Shown here: one piece after another, positions 34,126 through 41,858 of the stretch
Layout: the number at the start of each line of letters is the position of its first letter
Numbering within the stretch: the first letter of the stretch is position 1
NCBI GenBank assembly: GCA_002839765.1
Contig: PGYR01000033.1
Coordinates: 1 to 41,858 of the forward strand
From: Ignavibacteriae bacterium HGW-Ignavibacteriae-4
GTDB lineage: Bacteria; Bacteroidota; Ignavibacteria; Kapaibacteriales; UBA2268
Reading direction: 5' to 3'
DNA: 41,858 nt
Position numbers and translations under genes: made by a program
Notes under the pieces: generated by a model
Databases searched by the model: none
Seen by the model: the letters and a program-made list of their open reading frames with translations, nothing else
What the model was told of the DNA's origin: nothing

Positions 34126-35151
34126 ATGATTTTTATAGAAAATGAAGGTATAACTGACCCAAGCGTCAATTTAGCTTTAGAAGAATATTGCTTAAGAAAT
34201 TTTGAAGGAAATAAGGATTACTTATTATTCTACATAAATGAACCCTCTATTATAATAGGTAGAAATCAGAATACATTAGAAGAGATAAACCACGAATATG
34301 TAGAAGAAAAAGGAATACACGTAATCCGTAGGATATCAGGGGGAGGAGCAGTCTATCATGATTTTGGGAATTTGAATTTTAGCTTCATGACTGATTATAG
34401 TTTTGAGAGTTTGAATAATTTCAAAAAGTTTACTGCACCTGTTATTAAAGTCCTAAACGATATGGGAGTAGAGGCAGAGCTAAAAGGAAGAAACGATATA
34501 GTAGTAAATGATAGAAAAATATCGGGCAATGCGCAGTTTTCCAGTGGTACTCGAATGTTTAGTCATGGAACTTTACTGTACGATAGTGAGCTTAGTGAAG
34601 TAGCCAATGCGCTAAATGTGAAAATGAGCAAAATAGAATCAAAAGGACATAAATCTGTTAGAAGTAGAGTCGCTAACATCAGTGAATTTTTATCAGAAAA
34701 GATAGATGTGCAAACCTTCAGAGCTAATATACTGAAAGGTCTTTATGCTGATAGAGACGATTTCGAAACTTATCATCTGACCGAAAAGGAATGGGAGGGA
34801 GTCCACAAATTAAGAGAAGAGAGATACGCAACTTGGGAGTGGAACTACGGTCATTCACCTAGATTCAATATAAAGAGAACAAAGCGATTTTCAGTTGGTG
34901 AGATAGATTTAAGATTATTCGTCGAAAAAGGGATTATAAAAGAATTCAAAGTCTTTGGTGATTTCTTTGGGAAAGAACCAATCGAGAATTTTGAGAAACT
35001 ATTTATCGAACAAAAGTATGAGCATAAACTAATATTAGAAATAGTCAAAAAGCTTGAAATCAAAGACTATTTCGGTGAAGTAGATAGAGCTGAGTTAGCA
35101 GAATTGATTTACGGAGCAGATGAAGATGCAAATCCGAGCAAAATAATATAG
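34126..35151 (+). CDS. lplA: Lipoate-protein ligase A
   Basis: LplA attaches lipoate to the lipoyl domains of 2-oxoacid dehydrogenases and GcvH. The 341-residue protein carries the family motifs RRISGGGAVYHDFGNLNFSF (69-87) and DIVVNDRKISGNAQF with the active-site lysine K131. It continues through GTLLYDSEL into the C-terminal LplA accessory region (W-W..NYGHSPRF, then a small domain with KIIKEF-like strands). Length and domain order are those of full-size LplA. It is divergent from the nos operon, 70 bp upstream of a Crp/Fnr gene. Confidence 0.95.
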   Translation: MIFIENEGITDPSVNLALEEYCLRNFEGNKDYLLFYINEPSIIIGRNQNTLEEINHEYVEEKGIHVIRRISGGGAVYHDFGNLNFSFMTDYSFESLNNFKKFTAPVIKVLNDMGVEAELKGRNDIVVNDRKISGNAQFSSGTRMFSHGTLLYDSELSEVANALNVKMSKIESKGHKSVRSRVANISEFLSEKIDVQTFRANILKGLYADRDDFETYHLTEKEWEGVHKLREERYATWEWNYGHSPRFNIKRTKRFSVGEIDLRLFVEKGIIKEFKVFGDFFGKEPIENFEKLFIEQKYEHKLILEIVKKLEIKDYFGEVDRAELAELIYGADEDANPSKII

Positions 35152-35221
35152 TTGTTTGTGTAACTAATTTGTGTTTTAACGTTTATTATACATAGAGAAT
35201 GTACAATTTTTGAGAAAATAA

Positions 35222-35920
35222 ATGTCAGATAATATACTATGGTACTTAGAAAAATTTAATCTTTTTGAAAAGCTTGGTATGAGTTGCCTATCAGAACTTG
35301 GTAAAAAATCATCAATGGTTAAGTATAAGAAAAGTGATGCAATATTCATTCCGGACGAATTACAGAAGAATATCTTCTTTCTAAAAAAAGGTAAAGTCAA
35401 AGTATCTACTTACAACAAAGAAGGTGAGGAGCTAATAAAGACTATATTAAAACCTGGCGAAATGTTTGGAAAGTTGCCTTATTCTCCTGGTTCAGAGGAT
35501 AATGACTATGCCTTTGCCATGGAAGAATGTACTGTTTGTTTTATGCCATCAGACGAATTTGAGAAGTTGATACAAACAGACGCTGGATTGAGTGCTGAAG
35601 TAATGAAATTCGTAGGTATGAGACTACAAAAACTAGAACGAAGAGTTGAGAGATTATCTTTCAAAGATTCAAAATCACGCCTAATAGAGATGATTTTGGA
35701 CTTCAAAGAGGATTTTGGGAAAAGAGTTGGTGATGAGTATTTCATAGAGCAAACTCTTTCTCATAAAGAGATAGCTTCGCTTATAGCGACCTCAAGACAG
35801 ACAGTTACAAAATTACTAAATGAATTACGCGAAAAAGAATTAATAGATTTCAATAGAAAGAAACTAATAATCCGAGACTATAAGGGCTTGAAAGCTGAGT
35901 TAGTATATAAAGTTATGTAA
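35222..35920 (+). CDS. Crp/Fnr family transcriptional regulator
   Basis: The 232 residues comprise a cyclic-nucleotide-binding-like beta barrel (about 15-120: GDxxF-like IFIPDELQKNIFFLKKGKVKV, LKPGEMFGKL), a dimerisation helix (about 125-150) and a Crp-type helix-turn-helix (SHKEIASLIATSRQTVTKLLNELREKELI, about 178-207). The barrel lacks the GEL and RSA residues with which E. coli CRP contacts cAMP, and there is no N-terminal cysteine cluster as in FNR. The signal it senses is thus unknown; a NO or haem sensor of the DNR type is possible given the nos neighbourhood. A strong hairpin terminator follows. Confidence 0.92.
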   Translation: MSDNILWYLEKFNLFEKLGMSCLSELGKKSSMVKYKKSDAIFIPDELQKNIFFLKKGKVKVSTYNKEGEELIKTILKPGEMFGKLPYSPGSEDNDYAFAMEECTVCFMPSDEFEKLIQTDAGLSAEVMKFVGMRLQKLERRVERLSFKDSKSRLIEMILDFKEDFGKRVGDEYFIEQTLSHKEIASLIATSRQTVTKLLNELREKELIDFNRKKLIIRDYKGLKAELVYKVM

Positions 35921-35923
35921 AAA

Positions 35924-35949
35924 AAAGCTCTCTATAACTAGAGAGCTTT
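35924..35949. terminator. Bidirectional terminator between converging genes
   Basis: AAAGCTCTCTA-taac-TAGAGAGCTTT is a perfect 11-bp stem flanked by A and T runs. It can serve the Crp/Fnr gene on the plus strand and the barrel protein gene on the minus strand. Confidence 0.92.
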
Positions 35950-35974
35950 ATTTAAACACCGATAAGATTATTAT

Positions 35975-36502
35975 TTACTTGAAGTAAACAATAGCTCCAA
36001 CAGAAGTCGTACCAAACGATATAGTACTTGTAGATGAATTATCTGATGTTTTAGTCGAGCTATATTGTACACCAGTAGCTATGTAAACAAAAAAGTTTTC
36101 TGCTATTTGTGTCTGACCACCAAACATAAAGTTTAGACCTAAAGTAGATGGATCGAAACTTCCTCCAGTATCGCTCATACCATAACCAATACCAAGTCCA
36201 AAGAATGGATCAATTCTTTTATTATCTACGAAGAAATAACGAAAACCTAAAGAAATCTGAGTCTGACTAGTTGTACTTGAAACATTAGAAATATCATTAG
36301 AAGAGCTGTTTGAAGTATAACCTAGATTTAGTGCCATATCAAACGCAGGTGAGAATGAATACATGCCACTTAATGTAGGTGTTCCACTAGCAAAACTAGA
36401 GCCGATACCAAATGCACCATCAGGCAATTGTGCCTTAGATTCATTCGTAGAGAATAAACATAATACTAACGCAACACTCAATACAGTTAAGAACTTTTTC
36501 AT
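35975..36502 (-). CDS. Outer-membrane beta-barrel protein
   Basis: A 175-residue protein with a signal peptide (about 1-24, ending ESKAQ). Alternating hydrophobic strands follow that read as a small barrel: GAFGIGSSFAS, PTLSGMYSFSPAFDMALNLGYTS, TQISLGFRYFFVDNKRIDPFFGLGIGYGMSD, LNFMFGGQTQIAENFFVYIATGVQY, FGTTSVGAIVYFK. It ends with an aromatic-terminal strand. Serine/threonine-rich turns separate the strands. It resembles the OMP_b-brl/OprF-N-type eight-stranded barrels of Bacteroidota; the ligand is unknown. It is a single gene with its own promoter region to the right. Confidence 0.85.
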   Translation of the reverse strand: MKKFLTVLSVALVLCLFSTNESKAQLPDGAFGIGSSFASGTPTLSGMYSFSPAFDMALNLGYTSNSSSNDISNVSSTTSQTQISLGFRYFFVDNKRIDPFFGLGIGYGMSDTGGSFDPSTLGLNFMFGGQTQIAENFFVYIATGVQYSSTKTSDNSSTSTISFGTTSVGAIVYFK

Positions 36503-36672
36503 AAGTCCTCCATAAGTTTGTTAATAAATAATAAAATAGTAATGCTAATAAAGTTAATTTTATTACAAAATAAAAATAATGTGAATAAATTATTCGAAGA
36601 ATAGTTTATAAAAAAAGATTAAACTTTTTTATAAATTGTAAAATAATAAAAAGTAACTATTTAGATAATAAC
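36503..36672. other. AT-rich divergent promoter region
   Basis: 170 bp of very AT-rich DNA between the barrel protein gene and the cyclase gene. Apart from being the place for two divergent promoters, I see no recognisable motif, gene or strong hairpin. Confidence 0.5.
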
Positions 36673-38613
36673 TTGAAAATATATTTAATATTAATAGCCC
36701 TCATTATCACATTTGAGTCTAGTGCACAAGCACAGCTGCAAGGTAAAGCTAAGCTAGATTCAATGCTACAAGAGCTCCCCAAAGCCAAAAATGACACTAA
36801 TAAAGTAAGACTATTGTCATTAATTAGTTTCAGTTATAGTTCAATTAATCCTAAACTAGGGGTTGATTATGGTAAGAAAGCTATCTTACTTTCGACCAAG
36901 TTGAATTGGGATAAAGGCTTGGCGATTAGTAATAATTCAATTGGAGTTAATTATCATACACTATCAGATTATGAGAATGCAATATTAAGTTTTAAAAAGA
37001 CATTAAGTATAAATCAAAAGCTAAAAGATAATCATGGAATTGCAGTTGGCTATTTGAATATTGGTCAGCTCTATTCATTCAAATCGGATTACCCCAAAGC
37101 GTTAGAATATTATAAAAATGCATTAAAAATAAATGAGAAAATTAGTGACAAATTAGGCGTTGCTCTTAGTCTAACAAACATTGGCAACTTATATTTCTTC
37201 CAAAACAGTTATCAAAGGGCTATAGATTATCATAAGAGAGCATTGGTTATAAATAAAGAAATTAATAACTTAAATGGAATAGCTATTAATTATGGTGATA
37301 TAGGTTCGATCTATAATCATTTATCAAATTTCCCAAATGCAAAAGAATTTTTGGAAAAAGCATTAGCTATAAATTCAAAATTGGATAATAAGAACAATAT
37401 AGCTATTAACTTGGGTTCGTTAGCAAACACTGAAGATGATATGGGTAATTATAAGAAAGCGCTGGAATTACATAATCAAGCACTTGTAATAAATAGAGAG
37501 ATGAATAATTTATCAGCAATTGCTTATAATCTTGGGAATATAGGTTCTGTATATTACAGTATGAGCCAAGACTCTGTTTTAAAAAGAATTTATGAAGATA
37601 AAAATCAAATTAATTTACAGAAAGAAATCAACCTGAATAAATCGATTATATTTACTAACGAATCAATAGAAATATTCGAAAAAATTGGTGAAAGAAATAG
37701 TTTACGCTTTGCACTGATGAATTTATCAGAGGCTTATAAAGACAAAGGTGATTATAAAAAGACATTTGAATATTATAAGAAAAGCAAAGAAATACAAGAC
37801 TCTATATTCTCCCAAGAGAATACTAAAACAATCGCAAATTTAGAAGTTAAAAGTCAAGCAGAGTTAAAAGATAAAGAAATATCAATCCTAAAATTAGATC
37901 AAGAAAAACAAGAATTACAAACTTTTGTTCTTATAGGTGGGATTTGTACTCTTGTACTTATAGTCGGTATTATATTCTACCAACGTAGAAAGTCGGAAGC
38001 ACTTCTACTGAACATGTTACCATCTAAAATAACAAAACGATTGAAAAGCAAAGAGAAAAATATAGCAGATGATATAGATAGTGCAACTACTGTATTTATC
38101 GATTTAGTTGGTTTCACTTCTTATGCTAAAGATAAATCAGCGTCTGAAGTCCTAGGTATATTGAATAATATATTCTCTAGATTTGATAAACTAGTCAAAG
38201 AATATGGGCTTGAAAAAATTAAGACAATTGGTGATGGTTATATGGCAGCTTCTGGAGTACCTGAACCTAGGATAGACCATGCTCAGAAAGCAGTAGAGTT
38301 TACTATGGCAGTTAGAAATGAGTTAAACAAATTCAATAAAGAAACGGCAAATACATTTAACGCGAGAATAGGTTTAGAAACTGGCCCTGTTATAGCCGGA
38401 GTAATCGGAGATAGTAAGTTTATATATGATTTGTGGGGTGATTCTGTGAATACTGCAAGTAGGATGGAATCCACAGGAGTTGCCGGTCAAATTCAAATTA
38501 CTGAAAATGTAAAGATTGAGTTAGAGAAAATGGGTACAAATTATAAGTTTACAAAAAGAGAACCAATCGAAGTTAAAGGTAAAGGACTAATGCAAACATA
38601 TTTTATAGATTAA
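36673..38613 (+). CDS. TPR-domain class III adenylate cyclase
   Basis: A 646-residue membrane signal protein. A signal peptide follows a TTG start (MKIYLILIALIITFESSAQAQ). About eight TPR units of roughly 40 residues occupy about 40-375 (for example GIAVGYLNIGQLYSFKSDYP). A coiled coil and a transmembrane helix (about 416-436) come next, then a cytoplasmic class III cyclase domain. Its active site is complete: metal-binding D477 (FIDLVGFT) and D521 (TIGDGYMA), base-selecting K517 and D586 (YDLWGD), transition-state N593 and R597 (VNTASRME). K/D is the adenylate-type pair. The TPR part would be periplasmic and could sense peptides or partner proteins. Confidence 0.95.
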   Translation: MKIYLILIALIITFESSAQAQLQGKAKLDSMLQELPKAKNDTNKVRLLSLISFSYSSINPKLGVDYGKKAILLSTKLNWDKGLAISNNSIGVNYHTLSDYENAILSFKKTLSINQKLKDNHGIAVGYLNIGQLYSFKSDYPKALEYYKNALKINEKISDKLGVALSLTNIGNLYFFQNSYQRAIDYHKRALVINKEINNLNGIAINYGDIGSIYNHLSNFPNAKEFLEKALAINSKLDNKNNIAINLGSLANTEDDMGNYKKALELHNQALVINREMNNLSAIAYNLGNIGSVYYSMSQDSVLKRIYEDKNQINLQKEINLNKSIIFTNESIEIFEKIGERNSLRFALMNLSEAYKDKGDYKKTFEYYKKSKEIQDSIFSQENTKTIANLEVKSQAELKDKEISILKLDQEKQELQTFVLIGGICTLVLIVGIIFYQRRKSEALLLNMLPSKITKRLKSKEKNIADDIDSATTVFIDLVGFTSYAKDKSASEVLGILNNIFSRFDKLVKEYGLEKIKTIGDGYMAASGVPEPRIDHAQKAVEFTMAVRNELNKFNKETANTFNARIGLETGPVIAGVIGDSKFIYDLWGDSVNTASRMESTGVAGQIQITENVKIELEKMGTNYKFTKREPIEVKGKGLMQTYFID

Positions 38614-38678
38614 TAATAAATATAGTTATAAATAATTTATAACATATTCATCAAATAAAATATAGTGAATTAGCGTTA

Positions 38679-39845
38679 CTAATCTACAATAACCTTTGTT
38701 GTGTCTTCTTTATCCATTGATTCTATTACTTCTGTCACTTTATCTTTTAGTTTTCCTTCTAATTCTAATTCTATAAATTCTTCAATTTGTTCATTTTCTT
38801 CTACGAAATCTCTATTAGTAATGTAATAATTATTCAATGTACGAATTGCATAAAGAGCGGCACCTATTATGTCCTCTTTATCACCATTTTCTAATACATA
38901 TTTACTCCAAGCAATTGAGAAGATTTGTAAGCAAATTTTACAATCCTCTACAGGAGTCAATTCGGGTGTTAAATATATAGTTACTTTGTCTGTTTTGAGA
39001 GTCCAAATCATTAGTGCGTTAAGCACTTCTTCTCTTTTTTCTTTTGTCTCTTCGGTCATTGGATTATCTAATATCCAATTGATTGCATTAAGTACTTTTT
39101 CAGTTTCATTATTCTCATTGTTCTCTTGATTGGAAGAAATTAGTTTTTCCATTTTTTCATTAAGTACAGCTCCATTTTCTTTAGCTAATAGTAGATTCTT
39201 TTTAACGTTTGATATATCTTCCATTCTTGCATATATTAACGCTTTTGTAATATATCCATCACCTATTAATGGTGAATTAGCCTCTTTATATAGTTCAATT
39301 GCTTTATCTACTGACGTGATTGCCTCCTCAAAATTTAAAGTTTGTAAATACACTTGAGCAATACCATAATAGCCCTCGGGTGATTCAGGAATTATATTAA
39401 TCATGTGTTTATACATTTCTATAGATTTATCATATTCGTCATTGTAAAAATAGACTATTGCCTTATTTTGATTAGCGAATACCCCTTTAGGATAGAGTTT
39501 CAGACTTTTATCATAATAATAGATGGCTGAATCTGGCATATTCTTTCCTCGAAAAACTCGACCTAGATTATCATAGGCCTCAACAAAACGAGGGTCCTCT
39601 TCTATAGCTTTTTTATAAAATTCTATTGCCTCATCTGGTTTATCAGACATGAATGATTCTAGTGCTAAATTGTAGTATTTTAGAGCTTCTGGATTTTTCG
39701 TACCATTGTAGCTAGTTATCTCTTCGGATTCTACTCCATCGGGAGAAGTCAAAAATTTGATATTTCGATCGGGAGTCTTGTCTGAATACAGAGAAGTAAT
39801 TGATAAGAATAGAATTAGTGCGGATAATGATATAAAGTTTTTCAT
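38679..39845 (-). CDS. Exported TPR protein
   Basis: A 388-residue protein with a signal peptide (about 1-21, ending SLYS) and an N-terminal TPR solenoid (about 50-230): NPEALKYYNLALESFM, PDEAIEFYKKAIEEDPRFVE, AYDNLGRVFRGKNMPDSAIYY, YDKSLKLYPKGVFANQNKAIV, then further repeats. A helical acidic C-terminus follows without recognisable motif. It is predicted to be periplasmic and probably mediates protein contacts. It points towards the TPR-cyclase gene, and no operon partner is evident. Confidence 0.85.
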   Translation of the reverse strand: MKNFISLSALILFLSITSLYSDKTPDRNIKFLTSPDGVESEEITSYNGTKNPEALKYYNLALESFMSDKPDEAIEFYKKAIEEDPRFVEAYDNLGRVFRGKNMPDSAIYYYDKSLKLYPKGVFANQNKAIVYFYNDEYDKSIEMYKHMINIIPESPEGYYGIAQVYLQTLNFEEAITSVDKAIELYKEANSPLIGDGYITKALIYARMEDISNVKKNLLLAKENGAVLNEKMEKLISSNQENNENNETEKVLNAINWILDNPMTEETKEKREEVLNALMIWTLKTDKVTIYLTPELTPVEDCKICLQIFSIAWSKYVLENGDKEDIIGAALYAIRTLNNYYITNRDFVEENEQIEEFIELELEGKLKDKVTEVIESMDKEDTTKVIVD

Positions 39846-39950
39846 ATTTAGCTCACTATTGAAAATTGAAACTCAGTAAATATAATATTATTTTCAATAT
39901 TTACATAAAATATTTAGTTTTGTGTGTGAATTTTTGAGTTGGAAAAACAA

Positions 39951-40187
39951 ATGTCAGAAGAAAAGAGATATGGATTTATGGAAGGGAATAGAATTATTTT
40001 CTATATTCTTCTTCCAGTTATGTTTCTTATTATCGAAATTTCATCAAATGGATGGGGCAACTTCGATTATTTGAGATTTATTGTTTCTACTTTTGTACCT
40101 ATTTTGGTCTTAGAATTATTAAATATGCTCTCTGTAAAATTTGATAAGTGGCTTGAAAAAAGGAAATTATTAAAAAAAGTTATTTGA
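39951..40187 (+). CDS. Small two-helix membrane protein
   Basis: The ATG at 39951 (MSEEKRYGFMEGNRI) is preferred over an in-frame TTG 12 bp upstream. The 78-residue product has two hydrophobic segments (IIFYILLPVMFLIIEIS and FIVSTFVPILVLELLNML) and a basic C-terminus (KWLEKRKLLKKVI). No family is recognised. It stands alone between two minus-strand genes, with an AT-rich region upstream. It could be a genuine small membrane protein or a marginal call; its clear hydrophobic pattern favours the former. Confidence 0.55.
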   Translation: MSEEKRYGFMEGNRIIFYILLPVMFLIIEISSNGWGNFDYLRFIVSTFVPILVLELLNMLSVKFDKWLEKRKLLKKVI

Positions 40188-40193
40188 GCAGTC

Positions 40194-41288
40194 TCAGTTG
40201 ATATCATTTTCTATTAAATAAGCCTCCAATTCATCGATTCTATCTTGTAGGATAAATTTATCCTTAACTCTTTTCAATCCTGCTTCTCCCATTTGTTTAC
40301 GTATATCTGGATTACTAGAGAGAAGTTCTATTTTTTCAGCGAACATTTCAACTTTAGGGAAATCTATCAAATACCCAGTTACATGATCATCTATTATCTC
40401 TGGATTGCTAGTAATATCATAAGCAAGAACTGGCTTGGATTTCATCATCGCTTCTACTAATACAAACCCGAACCCCTCCCACTCAGAAGTTAACACAAAT
40501 ACATCGATCGAACTCATAAAAGCACTCATATCCTCTACAAAGCCGAGTAGTATTACCTTATTTTGCAGGTTGTACTTCACTATCTCAGATTCTAATTCCT
40601 CACGCAATTCGCCTTCACCCGCTATGAATAAAGTAAAATCTATATTCCGTTCCACAAGCTTTCTTGCTATTTGAATTAGGTCTTTCTGGCGCTTTTGCTC
40701 TGTCAATCTTCCTGCGTTTCCAATTACAATCCCGCTAGCTTTTTTAGTGACAATTTCTAGTTTGTCCGTATTTTTTTCGTTTAGTTCTATACCGTGATAG
40801 ATTGTGTGCACTTTATCGTTCGATATGTGAGTATTCAGATACTTTAGAATCTGTCGCTTGGTTTCGTCTGAATTAGCTATAATATGGGTTAAGCAAGACT
40901 TGAAGATGAATTTATTTATAAAATTTGCTTTAACTGGAGTAGCTAATCCACGCAGATAAACTATGCGTTTCACTCCGGCAAGTTTACCAGATATAGCACC
41001 AATTTTCAGATCTTGGGATGATGAAAATACTAATGTATCAATCTTATTCTTCTTTAGGAATGTAGTAAATCGCAAAACTTTGAATGGGTTGACATAAGAA
41101 AGATTGCCAACCGAAATAGGTGATAGTTTTAGGTTGTGAGCTAACGATTTTTGCCATAGAATAGAGCCGGGGTTGGCAGCTACAGTAACATTGTAATCCT
41201 TTTTATTGAATTCAATTGCATTTTCTAAGTGGAGTTTTTCTCCACCTCCCCAAAACTTAATACTATTCAAAAAGCAAATATTCTTCAT
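40194..41288 (-). CDS. Glycosyltransferase family 4 (GT-B)
   Basis: A 364-residue GT-B enzyme. The N-terminal domain has a glycine-rich loop (KFWGGGEKLHLENA) typical of GT4 acceptor binding. The C-terminal domain starts near 186 and carries the donor-binding motifs GRLTEQKRQ (R194, K199), FIAGEGELRE and EGFGFVLVE (the EX7E pair E271 and E279). Such enzymes add sugars from nucleotide-sugar donors to polysaccharide or lipopolysaccharide intermediates in the cytoplasm. The acceptor and sugar cannot be read from the sequence. No other polysaccharide gene adjoins it here. Confidence 0.94.
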   Translation of the reverse strand: MKNICFLNSIKFWGGGEKLHLENAIEFNKKDYNVTVAANPGSILWQKSLAHNLKLSPISVGNLSYVNPFKVLRFTTFLKKNKIDTLVFSSSQDLKIGAISGKLAGVKRIVYLRGLATPVKANFINKFIFKSCLTHIIANSDETKRQILKYLNTHISNDKVHTIYHGIELNEKNTDKLEIVTKKASGIVIGNAGRLTEQKRQKDLIQIARKLVERNIDFTLFIAGEGELREELESEIVKYNLQNKVILLGFVEDMSAFMSSIDVFVLTSEWEGFGFVLVEAMMKSKPVLAYDITSNPEIIDDHVTGYLIDFPKVEMFAEKIELLSSNPDIRKQMGEAGLKRVKDKFILQDRIDELEAYLIENDIN

Positions 41289-41640
41289 TCAATTATTTTC
41301 TTCAAATATGTGTGATTGACCTAAAGCAAATATATAGAAACTAAATGGGTTTTAGTAATATGAAGAAACAGAATTGAGACTAAGAAGTATAATTTAAAAA
41401 TAATGCCGTTGACTTTAGCCAAGGGTATTGGGGCATTGCAGTCCCACTTTGGACTTTAGTCCCATTTTTATTCAACTCCTAATGGAGTTTTTTATTAATA
41501 TTCGATGTCGTTTGCTACTAATATTGCACTGCTCCGCAGTTCTCCTGGATCCTTCACTCACTTTGTTCGTTCTGGATGACGCAAGTTGTTATTTGAGTGA
41601 CGGAAAGTACTATATTCTCTAAGTTAAGTAATAATCTTTG
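41289..41640. other. Gene-free interval with hairpin elements
   Basis: This 350-bp stretch lacks a convincing gene. It holds GGACT-tt-AGTCC (41451-41462), a near-palindrome around CCGTTGACTTTAGCC (41406-41420), ACTGC-tcc-GCAGT (about 41528-41540) and a segment TTCACTCACTTTGTTCGTT. These resemble the palindromes at 9808-10211 and 11594-11678. A 64-codon plus-strand frame crosses it but has no coding character. Confidence 0.6.
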
Positions 41641-41683
41641 CAAAAAAAAAAACCGTTTCGGATTTAATCCCAAAACGGCTTTC
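41641..41683 (-). terminator. Terminator of the gene at the right edge (minus strand)
   Basis: On the minus strand a stem CCGTTTTGG / CCGAAACGG (about 41653-41678) is followed by about ten T residues, 30 bp after the stop codon of the right-edge gene. Confidence 0.88.
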
Positions 41684-41710
41684 TTTAATTTAACTAATAG
41701 CTAATGTATC

Positions 41711-41858
41711 TTACGTTCCGCTATTGTAGTTTTCTATGTATGCTAGTTGCTCTTCTGTCAAGCTATCAATAGACATGTTCATAGTTGCAAGTTTAGTCTC
41801 TGCTACGAATTCATCTTGTGAAGTAGGTATCTCGATCACAGAGTTAGGCAATTTCTCA
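41711..41858 (-). CDS. ahcY: C-terminus of S-adenosylhomocysteine hydrolase (5' part outside window)
   Basis: On the minus strand an open frame enters at the right edge and ends with TAA at 41711-41713, giving 48 residues: EKLPNSVIEIPTSQDEF, then VAETKLATMNMSIDSLTEEQ, LAYIENYNSGT. The pattern LP..V....VA..KL..M.I.ID.LTEEQ..Y......GT is the C-terminal tail of bacterial/archaeal-type adenosylhomocysteinases that end in GT. The enzyme hydrolyses SAH to adenosine and homocysteine in the methyl cycle. Only the tail can be seen, so the assignment is probable rather than certain. Confidence 0.72.
   Translation of the reverse strand, partial: EKLPNSVIEIPTSQDEFVAETKLATMNMSIDSLTEEQLAYIENYNSGT

Noticed and set aside
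41428-41622. Plus-strand 64-codon open frame near the right edge
   Set aside because: It is composed of hairpin repeat fragments, with no ribosome-binding site or family similarity.
1-41858. CRISPR arrays, insertion sequences, prophage genes, tRNA and rRNA genes
   Set aside because: No regularly spaced repeats, transposase or integrase, phage structural genes, or tRNA/rRNA-like sequences were seen on either strand.

Overview
The window is AT-rich chromosomal DNA from a flagellated, denitrification-capable member of the Bacteroidota/Chlorobiota/Ignavibacteriota (FCB) assemblage; an Ignavibacteria- or Kapabacteria-like lineage fits best. This is an inference. It rests on four type IX secretion (T9SS) C-terminal sorting domains, a Bacteroidota-style promoter (TTTG / TAnnTTTG) before rpmH, a clade II (Sec/lipoprotein type) nitrous oxide reductase cluster, and a full flagellar hook-basal-body operon, which is rare in Bacteroidota proper.

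Layout. 1-1000: the tail of a T9SS-secreted protein and a YoeB-type toxin-antitoxin pair. 1191-3873: the rpmH-rnpA-yidD-yidC block, which lies close to oriC in many bacteria. 3994-9781: a repeat-containing lipoprotein, a large T9SS subtilase and a YjbQ-family protein, tightly spaced. 9808-10211: a dense cluster of palindromes, followed on the minus strand by a frameshifted T9SS gene whose last 199 bp almost duplicate the start of the window in inverted orientation. 11498-12039: intergenic DNA with four DnaA-box sequences in 69 bp (oriC-like) and then a textbook sigma-54 promoter. 12040-24007: flagellar operon flgB-flgC-orf-fliE-fliF-fliG-fliH-fliI-fliJ-motE-like-fliK-flgD-orf(TIGR02530-like)-flgE, closed by a terminator. 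24152-26317: a beta-propeller T9SS protein closed by an almost identical terminator.

26634-33874 (minus strand): a nitrous oxide reduction operon read as Rrf2 regulator, 4-TM protein, lipoprotein cytochrome c, nosZ, nosB-like, nosL, nosD, nosF, nosY, mostly overlapping. Divergent from it are a lipoate-protein ligase and a Crp/Fnr regulator. 35975-41288 holds an outer-membrane barrel protein, a TPR-adenylate cyclase, a TPR protein, a small membrane protein and a GT4 glycosyltransferase. The right edge carries the C-terminus of a probable S-adenosylhomocysteine hydrolase.

The most interesting unexplained signal is in the flagellar operon. The leaders of flgB, fliE, fliK and flgE carry hairpins that present GGA in the loop. 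In fliE, fliK and flgE these come in pairs 21-26 nt apart, and the proximal member lies at or near the ribosome-binding site. The flgB and fliE hairpins share a 9-nt core with compensating changes in the flanking stem. This is the architecture expected of CsrA/RsmA-type translational control superimposed on sigma-54 transcription. The oriC-like cluster and the palindrome family are the next most notable signals.
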